Shown: positions 25,837 to 36,301 of the stretch, one piece after another
Layout: the number at the start of each line of letters is the position of its first letter
How positions within the stretch are numbered: the first letter of the stretch is position 1
Origin: Volvox africanus
Lineage: Eukaryota; Chlorophyta; Chlorophyceae; Chlamydomonadales; Volvocaceae
Assembly (NCBI GenBank): GCA_030268105.1
Contig: BSDZ01000003.1
Coordinates: 2,170,001 to 2,234,000 of the forward strand
Direction of reading: 5' to 3'
Length of the DNA: 64,000 nt
Program-made: the position numbers and the translations under genes
Notes under the pieces: model-generated
Databases searched by the model: none
What the model was told of the DNA's origin: nothing
The model's input: the letters and a program-made list of their open reading frames with translations, nothing else

Positions 25837-27175
25837 TTAAAGCTGCTCCAGATTAGCAGCTGCACGACGGGCGCTCCGCTTGGCCCTGCGCCCCTGGCCT
25901 TTGGCAGCCTGCGACAGGCCCGCTGTGGAACCCGTGGGAAGTCCCGCACCCCTTGCACCCACACCGCCATGGTCGCTGCTGCCGCTACCGCCGGATTCAG
26001 CCGCGCCCAGATCGTTACCACGAATAACCGCCTTGCCGCTGGCCAATCTGCCTTTCCCCGCCTTGCCGATGCCAACACTCCCGCTTACACCAGCCTGACT
26101 CGTGCTGTTGCTCCCAGCTGGACGTGCATACATGCGACCGGCCCGCATGTAGCCATTTTCACCAAGACGGCGATTGCCCAGCACCACACGAGCGCGACCT
26201 GTAAGGTTAAGGGAGGTATCCCAGCAATCGAAATGAGATCTCTGCTCAAAAACCTGCGAACAGCTGTGACATACCTGCGGCACTTGAAAAGTAATACTTC
26301 TCGATCTGCTCATCCTCATCGAAATCGTCTTCCTCGCCATCGTAGTCCTGATAAGAGTCCGCCCACTCTGCTGGAAGAACCTCCTCAGCTGCCATGGAGG
26401 CTGAGACCGCCTTGCCCTTCTCCAGTGTCTGCAAACGCCCACCAGGAACATGCATTGACGCCGGCCCTTAGAAACCCGGCAGCCCAGTGCAGACATACGG
26501 ATTGACCCCACCACCACCATAAAGTCACCCTAAAATCCACTCATACCTTCACGTGCTCAACGAACCAGGATGCTCGCTTCAGCAGGCAAACGCTCTCTTC
26601 AACAGGCATGTCACTCATGATCCCGTCCAATAGACGATAGCAGTACAGATAGTTGAAAGGCGTTTTGCATTGGGGGCACCATGGCGCATCCTTGCATAGG
26701 GCCCATTGCAAGATGCAATTCACTGTAGATCAGCAAGGGCAAAAAGCGAATCATGGTATCAGGTCTATCAAGGAGGGAGAGGAGCGTTGGTGTATTTGGG
26801 GGGAAGAGGAGTTGCACAGGGTTAACGTTTGTTCTTACCACAGTACTCGTGCTCGCATCCCTTAATAATTGCAAGGTCTTCAACCTCGATGGCACTGAGG
26901 CATATTGCACACACTTCGCTGGTGCCGGTGTCCTTATTCGTCTTGTTGGCATTTGCTTCCACCAACGCGGCATCTATTTCAACTTCCTCGTAACCATCCG
27001 TACCGTCGTATGGCTCCTACAAATTATGGATCGGAGGAAAGCAGGATAATAGCTACCTTGGCAACACCCTAGTTGTCATGTCCACGCCAGCACGTGAACA
27101 CACCTCCTCGCCCCAATAGTTGTCCTCTTCCTCCAGAGAGAGGTTTGCAAGCTCTTTGCCAAGCGATTTTCGCAT
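25837..27175 (-). CDS. C3HC4 RING-finger protein of a plant-conserved family (probable E3 ubiquitin ligase)
   Basis: Five exons in consistent phase: 27175-27104, 27016-26839, 26722-26547, 26428-26275, 26198-25837, giving 313 residues. The start MRKSLGKELANLSLEEE precedes an acidic segment. The RING uses C60, C63, C78, H80, C83, C86, C99 and C102 (CAIC, GCEHEYCVNC, CPQC). It is followed by the family-specific PFNYLYCYRLLDG and EESVCLLKRASWF, an acidic stretch (YDGEEDDFDEDEQIEKYYF), and the conserved GNRRLGENGYMRAGRM near residues 201-216. The last ~95 residues are Gly/Ser/Ala-rich and end in a basic KGQGRRAKRSARR. This order matches a RING family found in land plants and green algae. Ubiquitin ligase activity follows from the complete RING ligand set; substrates are unknown. 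Confidence 0.9.
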
Positions 27176-28200
27176 TGTGCAGGCGCCCAGTTGCAGTATC
27201 AAGGGACCAGGGAGGCACCTCAGCACGCGGATAACTTAGCCAGCCGCTCCACGACTGTCCGCAAATATAAATTAGAAAATCATCTTGGCTTTTGTGATCG
27301 TGAGGCGACTGGTCAGCCCTACGGCTCAACCAGCGTCTGCCGTCACTTTGTGGCTCAAAGAAAAGCAGGATGCGGATGCTGTTACGAAGGATGCTGCTAG
27401 GGCACGAGGCCCAAGGCAGCATGCACGCCCTCAGGTTGATTGTCTTGCTCTGAACGGCTTCGTCGAGTCGAAGGCGCTTAGCGCTTACAAAATTAAATGT
27501 ATAAAGTGTAATCTTTTTACAGTCAGCTATGAAAAGAAATCTATACCTGAACCCTGGAGGACTCTGCGCCCTGCCGTGACAAAGTAATTCCAATTCCACT
27601 ATGTGGAATGCAGTCCGAATAACCTATGGACACTAGTCCCAGTCCTTTATCACTAACATAACGGCAAACGGTTAGTACTGATCGCTAAAGCTAGTATGGC
27701 AACTGCATGAAGCTGCCAAACTACTAGGAATGCCCAGCTTCTCTCTGCTGACCGCGTGCATGACCGGCGAGCTACCGTGATGGTAAACCATAACGACCAG
27801 ACGGTCTATAAGAAATTGTTGGTATCCTCTCAGAAGAGGGTGAATACGGGCTCAACCTTGTCCGCCTGTGCAGAGCGAGATGTCCCGGGAGGGAGGGCAC
27901 GGCAGGGTGCGAGGGTGTGGAAGCGCATCGCTGTTAGTGAAACGTACATGAACCCAAACAAATTGAGCTAAATCCATGTTATCGCCAAGCTGACCGACGT
28001 ACGAGGGAAACGCCGTGGGAATTGCGTACGATTACTTGCAGAGGCCCACACCGTCCATGTGCGACCCCGCATATTCTCCTTCAACCCAGCGTTCCAGTTA
28101 AGACGGATGGCCGTGAAAAAGCTTATCGAGCATACCACATACGCAATCTGCCCCTACCTGCAAACCTCCTGCTCCAGACGCAGCCCCAGAAACCGCATCG
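27176..28200. other. Intergenic, nothing supported
   Basis: The region upstream of the RING gene should include its promoter and the 3' end of the minus-strand membrane-protein gene. Short frames only; no motif, repeat or RNA gene was recognised. Confidence 0.45.
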
Positions 28201-31200
28201 CCAGTGTCTGGCGTCGGCTACCCGCTGCAATGCTGATGAATGTCCCTACGAACAACACTCCGCAGCTTAGCATCGCCAGAGCAAACTCGACCAGCGCTGC
28301 CCAAGACATGGCGAACAGGGATGGGACGCACGATGTGACTTAATTTCTCGTCCTTAGTGGGGGGGACCATCCACGTCCAGTCACTGGCTCTCTGCCCCAA
28401 TCCCGATGCCGTTATGTCGAAGAGCCTCGGGAAAGAAACAGGTAGCCCAGATCGCGGGGACACGATCCATGCAAGATCGCCATGGTGTGAAGACAGTAAG
28501 TACCAGAGGCTTATGGACGACGAAAGGACGTGCCGGCTTGGCGGTGCACATTATGTTGGGGTCCAAATCATGACGCCCTCACAGCCGTTCTCTAAACAGC
28601 CGATACAAACAAAGACCGGACGGGTGTGGGCGGGCGCGAACCACCTGTTGACCACAGATTACACCCACTCGCTGACCACAATCATGACGACAAGGGGGCA
28701 ATGGTAATAGTTTGCCCACTCCAAACCCCTTCATGGCGCTGTGCAGTTAAGATAATCATGGCCGCACTAGCAGACTGGCTATCAGACTCACACAGCAGCA
28801 TGTGGCCGCCGATGCCAGCTAGACCCTCCAAACCGTTGGCGGCCTGCATGCCGTCCGGGGTGTCGTATACCAAGTAGATATCAAACCTCCTGCCGAAGGG
28901 GCTGATGTAACCCGCAACCGCCAGCCGAAGCTTGACGGCCAGCCAGACGAACAGCACAATATACCTGCCAGGCAAAAATAGAGGAAGACGGATGAGATCA
29001 GAAGATTGGTAATGATGGGTAACCAATCCGGTAAATAAGCAGGGGGACAGCCTGGACAAGGGCCGCCTTAGTGCAGGACTGGTTGCACTCAACGCTGTTA
29101 GTTGGGACGTATCGCGAGCCATAGGCACTGCGCCTAATCAAGGTCTTTCCCATGAACAGGAAGTTAAGCAAAGTTTCAATACGGTCACCCCCAAATCCGA
29201 ATCGGTTCGCCAATTTTGGAAATCCTTGCATAAGTCTCAATGGAAACACACGCGTCCCTTAAGCGCGTCATGGGGTGCAGGATCACTGCCGACGCACCAG
29301 GTAAGGGGCGCCGCCTTGCTCCAATATAGGGCTGCTACCAGAATCACCGGCATCAACAGCCCCAGCAGGCTGTCCGCCAGAGCCAATACCAGCGGAGGTG
29401 GCCGTGCGTCGTATGACTGTCATATGCACGAGCGAGATAGGCGGGTGTGCAAAAGGCACAGGCCACGGAGGTACCCCGTCACATTCAGGTTTTGTAAATG
29501 CCAGGGCAGGCATTCTGGAGCCAGCTACGAGCTCCAACCCAGAGGCCATAGAGATCGTCATCATCATGCAACGTTGCCGTTATGGGAGCAGCCTGCAGAT
29601 TTGACACAAGAGAACGGAGTGCAAATGGCAAGTGCACGCTGAACCGGAACCAGGCACCGTAGAGGCGCAAGTTGCCATGGGGCAACAGCCTTATGTGTGT
29701 ATATACTCTGCCATGCGGAGGAAGGCGGCCGTATTAACAAATTAGTAGATAGGTGATGCTTAGGACCGACAAATCACAAACCTGGATATCGTCTCGAGAG
29801 AATAGCTGGCGAAAGGCGTCGGGGTCCAGCTGCCTCAGACGCTGTGGTTAGCAGAGAGAAGAGGAAGGGCATTGGTGGGCACAGCGGCCGGGGGGCATTT
29901 ACGGCATTCACGGCGTCCGCAAGCTAGAAGGGCGAGGGGGGAATAGGTTTCAACAGGGCAACGGTAACCCTGCCAGGCGATGAGTTCAAAAGTAAAAAGT
30001 AGTATCCTTTGTATCAAATACTACATATTGGTATGTAAAGTACGCGCATTCCAATGTCAGCTGGTATGACTGACAGCGCACTTTGACCTTACCTATAATC
30101 GAGGTGGCCTGCCCATAAGATTGTACCCCCCCCCTTATTCCATCTCCTCCCTCCCTCCCCCGTGGTACTTCCAAAGTCACAGCATGTCGCCCTCAAGATA
30201 ATGAGAAGAACCTACCCACCTAGTTTGCAACCCATCTAGCTTTGGACGCTCCTAGCTAATCACAAGTTAACGGCAGCAACCATTCAGTCATAAGATGAAC
30301 CAAGTAATCAGCGAAACCTGCAATCAAGTGTCCACCTTCGAAAGTCCTCTGAACGCATCCACAGTACACACTTAATACGTGTAACCTTAATAGCCGTCCG
30401 GGTCCCCTCGCTACTCCCCGTGGAGGAACAGTCACGTGTACCTGGTAGGTCTCAATCTTGTCTTGGCACTGCTTCGCAACAAGCAGACCCCGGGGAGTGT
30501 TTCTGAGGAAATGGGCCACGACACATACACAATTAGATACATCATACCTTGAACGGAGGGATGAAGGAGAAGCAAGTCGTGCACAAGTCGTACACTTCCC
30601 CTGTTGGGGTTGCAGATGTATGCCGGTGGTAAAGAAGTTTTAAGGTTCGAAAATTCCAACTCACCCAATTGCCTCGGCGCGTCTGCGCCGCAGCCCCCGG
30701 CGCCATTACTCGGCAGAGTCATGCGAAATGAAATAGCATGCCTCAGTACCAGGCCACGACTCATCAATTGTCATAGTCATCGACGCAACCAAAGGCTGCT
30801 GCTACGGCCCCACACGCAACCAACACATGTACCCCACGCCTGCACCCACCTGATGTACTCCTGAAATTGCGCACTTCCTTTCAAGCCTTCCACGCTGGAG
30901 ATCGCTGGGAGCAGCGCCGCCTGACGCAACAACAGGTCTCGGCTCCAGCCAACGCAACTGTCCTGGCCGCTACTGACACCCGCGATGCAGCGAGCGCCAA
31001 CCCCGGCGACTGCCTCAAGCCATGGCACAACAAGGGCAATGGCAACCGGTAACGATTACTCAGGGCAATGGGAGAATAGACGCGCGAAAGCTGCTGATTA
31101 TGTGATTAAAGATACATGCATACAGATATTACCCGAGTATTCATAGTCTTTATGTCTGTCTGTCAAAAAAACGCGTAATAAAGCTTGATAGACAAGACGT

Positions 31201-32148
31201 TATCCTGGGGCACCCGCCTGAGCCAACACGCAAATCTCACCGCGCCTGGTAACCTGGTGGGTGGCCTGATTACCCGCTTGGCCTGCCGTGGACTGCATCG
31301 TAGGAAGGTGGGCCGGATATTGCATGTGTCTGGCCTCGGCCAGGGCGCTTTGTCCAAGTACCGGGCTGACAGAGAAGAGCAGCCGCTCCGGCGGTGGGGT
31401 AACGTAGGCACGGTCGGCGGCGTCCATGTCGCGCAGCCAGAGCGCGGGGGGATGCGAGAGTGGGCTATCGTAGGTGGTGCCGGGCACTGTCCCTTCTGAC
31501 TCTTGATCTTGTTCCGCGTGCGTTCCCCTGCACGTGCAGAAGGACGAGATTCCGTTACGTGCACGTCCTACTAAAACACATATACCTTAAGGGCCATCCT
31601 GATAAGCTGCAAGTCCACGTTCGAAAAACAGAGCCACCTGTCTGATGCACCACAGGCTAACCAGGTGCGACTGCTATTGGCTTAAATTGGTCACGGGCCA
31701 AAGGGATAAAAATTTAATCGCTCGTAAGCAAAAGTAAGACAATTTCAAGCCGTCGCAGTGAGCTGTCAACTATGTACTGGTGCCAACTCCTAACAGCCAA
31801 CTCCTAAGAGCTGGTCTCCAGTATCGAATAATAAGGATGTAGTTCTGGAGTCCCCCTAAATACCAATAGGCTTCAACATACTTCGGTCGGGCCCACTTTG
31901 CCTCACCCCCCCTGTCGCCGTCTCCGAATGGCAAACCACCGATAAGGCCATTTTAAGGAGCTTACAAATAACCAGACGACTAAGGTTAATACTAGCACAG
32001 CTAACGTTGCTTTACGAAGGGAGGCCGCATCGATATCTGACGGCTCATCTGCCTCTGAAGACATTCTCGGCGGCGAATCAAAATTATATGAACGCCTGTC
32101 TGCATCAGATGTCTCCCAAGTATATTTTTCGGTAAGGGTGAATGACAT
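28200..32148 (-). CDS. Unrecognised multi-exon membrane protein (gene model incomplete)
   Basis: The first three exons join in phase: 32148-31907 (ATG, MSFTLTEKYTWETSDADRR, then a membrane segment ATLAVLVLTLVVWLFVSSL and a basic IRRRRQ), 31527-31241 (contains ERLLFSVSPVLGQSALAE) and 31009-30850 (SRDLLLRQAALLPAISS). Further exon-like pieces follow: about 30601-30442 (NTPRGLLVAKQCQDKIETYQ), 29841-29782 (RLRQLDPDAFRQLFSRDDIQ), about 29592-29539, about 29416-29304 with a hydrophobic LLGLLMPVILVAALYW, about 29230-29070, 28964-28792 (YIVLFVWLAVKLRLAVAGYI), about 28640-28570 (PVFVCIGCLENGCEG), about 28470-28360 and about 28318-28170 (hydrophobic FALAMLSCGVLFVGTFISIA). At least four membrane segments are implied. 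Several middle joins do not keep phase, so boundaries there are wrong or exons are missing. No family was recognised. The 3' end is not defined, and two genes cannot be excluded. Confidence 0.4.
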
Positions 32149-32569
32149 AGTAGACCGGTTGCTATCTAACAAAAGTTTCTAGCTTAACGTCAAATATCAT
32201 ATCTAGCACGCCAGATAATTAAACCAAGTTCATGAGATATAAACATATTCCCGAAAGCGCATGGACGACCCATCTGCTGCTTGTGTGTTTGTAACTTCTT
32301 CCGTACGGTGCTTCCATGTCACGAAGTCAGCTCAGCATGCGGGCGAGGGCCTTACCAGCTCGTGAAGCACGTTAACATTACACAATAAGATTTTGCAGTC
32401 AGAAACGCCCATCGAACGCGAGTGACTGTGTTCCATATGTTAGCCTTTAATTCCTGCCGCTATAGTGCGTAAAACGGTGTGATGGAGCCAAATCATTTTA
32501 TTCAATCCAACTTAAAGATAGCTGATCAAGAGTATCACAACAAATCGAAACCTTGTTAAATGTTCAAGA
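32149..32569. promoter_or_regulatory. Short divergent intergenic region
   Basis: Only about 0.42 kb separates the start codons of the minus-strand membrane-protein gene and the plus-strand BABAM1-like gene. It is AT-rich with no coding frame, so it should contain both promoters and 5' UTRs and may act bidirectionally. No individual element can be named by eye. Confidence 0.5.
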
Positions 32570-35500
32570 ATGAAGACCGCGAAAGCAGAAACAAATAGCG
32601 TGCCTGCACGGCAAAGTTACTATCCCGAGACAGTGGTGTTCGTTATTGATGTTCGCGAAGACCTGGGTATTGAGTATGGCAAGTATGTGTCACGCCTGGA
32701 GCTGCTCAAGCAGTGCATTGGTTACTGCGCGCAAGCGAAGGTGTGCCTCTGGATTATGGGATCGTGGAGGGCGGGCTGCATTGAATGGCATGAAGAGGAT
32801 TTACTGGCGAGGGCAGAGAAGAGCACCCAAATGTCCACGAGGTTTATCCCGCGGATGATGGTTTCAGGGGATGTTCGACGTTTCCTGTGTCTCGCAATAA
32901 TCGGTCGCGCCCGCCTCCCGACCGGTCTTACTGGCCCTGATTTCGCTATCGCAGAGCCGCATGAATCCCGGCCACAAGTTTGGTCTTGCGGTTATCCGGG
33001 TAAGTTACGTGGGGGTGATCTGGTACTGACTTACCGGTAGGTGCCGATGCTGACGCTGATGCCATGAACTTGGACAGCGCAGGTGCGCGACGGCATGAAA
33101 GCCAAGTCCAGTAACTGTCCCCTCAATTTGCGCTCATGTTCGCGCACCTTCGGAGGGCCGGATATTCCCTCTCGCCAGCTGCCCACCTGCCCATCTTTCC
33201 CGACTCCTCACTCTTCTTCACTCTTTGCAAACACTTCATTTCTAACCATTGTGCTTAGCTTTGCCTTGCAACATGCAGTAAAACCACCAGTAGCTCACGT
33301 GTGCCCAGTTTTCGAGTGGAGAAGTCGCTGCCTACTTTCCTGCTCCCGCGTCCTGTCCGTGCTTGCATCTCGCTGGCAGGACTCAGTGCAATGGGAAGGG
33401 GGATGCATCACAGCCTCCGCCGAGGGGCTGCTGACGGCGCTGCGTGCCGTGCATCCCTTGCCGGCAGGTGGGCATGGAACAGCCCCACCCCGTCCCCTGG
33501 ACCTGAGCGCGCTGGTGTCGCTGGTGCAGCCGTTGGCAGTGGCGGAGGAGGCAGACGGCTGCCGGGTAGGTGGACTTTTGGAGAGGATGTCCCCTTTTGG
33601 AGGGAAGGGAAGGACAGGTTTTGAGCAGGGCGTAAGATGTCCGCCGAGGCAAACGTTGATTTGGGTCAGAGTGGTTGTAGTGTAGTAACATAAATATTAG
33701 TTTGGGCGGAGGGTTGAGGGAAACGGGTTAAGTGGGTAATTGTGGGCGGAGCTGCGTGCAGTGTATGGGATACACGGCTCCGACTTTGCCAATTAGGCAA
33801 ACCGGGTATCAAAGGGCGCAAAGGGTACATTTCACATTCTGCAGGCCTGCAGCCGTGTGTCTTTCTTTTGCCGAGGTAGCACGGCCGGTCAGTCCATCCT
33901 TTCATCAGTCAGCGAACAGACTTCGGAGCTCAGCATCACGTCCCGGCTCAGCTAGCGCAGGGAAGGATCCGACTCGAATCCTTCGGCTGGCACACGGGGC
34001 CAAACAGGGGCCGAACCATCTTTTCTGCTGCATGCGCAACCACCCTGCCGTCCACCTGCCCGCCTGACGCCACGGCAGCCTCCCCCGGCCTGCGCTACAA
34101 CCCTCCTAGGTCCGTGTCGTTCTGGTTTACTGCCGTTCCGCGGAGCTGCCCAGATGGACCAACCGCCATTGGTCTGGAGAGGGGCTGTGCATGGATGCGG
34201 TGAGTGAGGGGCCACTGACGAGAGCGGCGGCAAGGGTTGTGTAATAGAAAATCGGTTGACGGGCCGGGAGGAGTCCTTCAGAGGCTGACCTGCCCATAGA
34301 GATCAGCACCAGGAGAAGGATGCCTTCCAGGACCGAGATTTGTGCGAGTGGGGTGTGTACCATGAGGTCTTTAAAGGGGGGTTAATACCAGGATCCTGGT
34401 ACCGGGAACGCCAGGGCAGCAGGCCTGCGCGGAGACGGAGGAACTCCGTTTATTCCCTTAGGAGGAGGAGGAGGAGGATGGAGGGCGGGGGCCGGGGGAG
34501 ATGTTTGTGGAAGGCGCGGCATCCCCTATGCATGCAATTGCCCCGGTAAGCTCCTGGGCTCTGCACGCTCGGCGGTCTCGATGTGCCCGCGCAGCTCTTC
34601 GTGTACGACAAGGCAGCGGCGGCGGCGGCGGCAGCAGCCTCGCCTGAGCCCCATTGCTCCTCCCCACAGGATGTGTATACGTGGCTAGAGGTATGAAGTG
34701 ATGAAAACGGCGCAATGCGATGTTTGGGAGAGGCAGCTAGCAGTACGGTGTCCGCCGGTGCGTGTATCGCTGTGTCATGTTGCACGAGTGGGACATTCCG
34801 CGAGTAGTCGTAGCGAGAGCCCATTGAGGTAGGGCGCTATGGTGTTGCTGAGCAGCTTAGAGCGGACGTGGCATCGGCCTTGGTACCGCACCGCTAAGGT
34901 ACAATCAAACTTACTGTGCGGTGCGGCACCCTTGTCAAAGCCCAGCGCCTCCAGCGGTCCCGCTAACCTCTCCCACCAGTATCGCTGACGTCGTTGCAGG
35001 CACTGTCCCTCGACAGCGGCCGCTGCCCTTCGGTCCATCTGCCCCTATCCATTGCTGGTCGCCGCCCGTACTCCCTCGCTGATCTCTGTCGCTCACCAAA
35101 TCCCTGCCCTCTATTGGATAGAAAAGCGCCCCGCTCTCGCCCTCACGGTATTACTTCTTTTTCTTTCTTGCTCTCTTATGCATGCATGTATCGCTCATCT
35201 CAACAACCCCCACCGGCCCGTATACCTGGTAAGGGCCGGGACCTTTTTCTTCCGGATGGCTACAGCCTAGGCGCTTCGGGTCAGCCTGTGCGTGTGGTTC
35301 TGGTACGGCAACAATAGCTTGCGGCCTTGTGTGAACCCCCGCAGGACAATTTAGACGAGCTGTCGAGCCGGTGCGCCCACCACGCGTATATCTTTGAGGC
35401 CGGAGGTCATTTGGTGCGGAAAGTAATGAATCTTCTGGTGAGGGTGCGAGTGGGGGCCTGCGGGAAATTTGCACTGCGATAAGCGAAAGAATCAGAGACC

Positions 35501-36301
35501 CCATGGTGATGGTGATGGTGGTGGTGGTGATCATGGTGGTGGTAAATATATTCTCACTGTGCCTGTCGTACAAGCAAGGACAAGCACTCGCCCTGGCTGT
35601 ACTCGTCCGCTAGACCGCTACATCACGTACCGTGTTCGGACTTCGGGTTTAGGGTTTTAGGGATTTAGGGTTTTAGCATATTACCCCTACCTCCACTACT
35701 TCCCGCCACTGCCATTACAACGACAACTCGTACAATGACCAACAACAACAACAACAACGACAACAATGCCAACACCCATGTCGTCGTCTTCCTCGCAGTT
35801 CGGCATCACCGCTATTGTGCTTTTCGACATCGAAGTTTCTAACCCCCCCCCAACTTCCATGCTGCACGTATAACTTATCACGCTTACGAATTATCGCGAA
35901 ACAAACTCGTGTTGCAGATCAACCTGATGGCCCACCCGGCGCAGCGCCCGCCCCAACGCGCCCTCCGCGCCACCTTTTTGGACCTAGCCGCAATACCCTC
36001 TCTGTCTGCATCTGGTAATATTGGCGCCCCAACAGCCACAGCGCCATCCGTCACCACAGCCACCGCCAGCCCGGATGCTTCCGCCTTTCCGCCTCTCCCT
36101 ACTGCCGCCACAGCGGCCCCAGCTGCCAACCTGCCTGCCACGGGCGCTTGGGGTGTCATCGTAACCCCACCACACGGAAGCTGCCACCCGTCAGCTGAGA
36201 TGGACCTGATCAACTTATCGAGTCCCAGCGAACATCCGCTACCACCACCATCGCTATCACCACCACCAGCAGCGGGAGCAGCGACGCCGTTACCCTCGTA
36301 G
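32570..36301 (+). CDS. BABAM1: BABAM1/MERIT40-like subunit of BRISC/BRCA1-A-type complexes
   Basis: Eight exons fit in phase: 32570-32740, 33083-33105, 33259-33277, 33380-33565, 34110-34199, 34595-34690, 35345-35437, 35918-36301, giving about 353 residues. Family features in order are the VWA-like first strand ETVVFVIDVREDLGIEYGK, the helix SRLELLKQCIGYCAQAK, FALQHADSVQWEGG, LDLSALVSLVQPL, the strand VRVVLVYCRSAELP, LFVYDKA, HAYIFEAGGHLVRKVMNLL and LMAHPAQRPPQ. The last ~115 residues are a disordered Pro/Ala/Ser/Thr tail not typical of the family. MERIT40 scaffolds the K63-specific deubiquitinase BRCC36 with BRE and Abraxas-type partners in the nucleus (BRCA1-A) or cytoplasm (BRISC). Exons 2 and 3 are the least certain: the 19-nt exon 3 is inferred from phase and homology, and the exon 2 donor (gtccag) is weak. 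An Ala run (nine Ala) lies in exon 6. Confidence 0.8.
35503..35546. repeat. GGT/GAT trinucleotide-type repeat in intron
   Basis: Imperfect GGTGAT and GGT units lie in the last intron of the BABAM1-like gene. Another simple tract (CAA, about 35738-35768) lies in the same intron. Both are visible directly. Confidence 0.75.
35645..35676 (+). repeat. Short telomere-like tract
   Basis: Four consecutive units, GGTTTAGGG, TTTTAGGG, ATTTAGGG and TTTTAG, lie in the last intron of the BABAM1-like gene. TTTAGGG (Arabidopsis-type) and TTTTAGGG (Chlamydomonas-type) are the known telomere repeats of the green lineage, and this tract mixes both. At about 30 bp it may be an interstitial telomeric remnant or chance. 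Confidence 0.6.

Noticed and set aside
30442..30601. DHHC palmitoyltransferase-like Cys pattern (CTTCARLASPSSLRSRYDV)
   Set aside because: The spacing resembles part of a DHHC cysteine-rich domain, but the DHHC motif itself and the following residues are absent.
33930..34000. tRNA-like segment with ggctcagctagc and cgactcgaatcc
   Set aside because: The two boxes are too close for an anticodon arm and no acceptor stem pairs; it lies in a BABAM1 intron.
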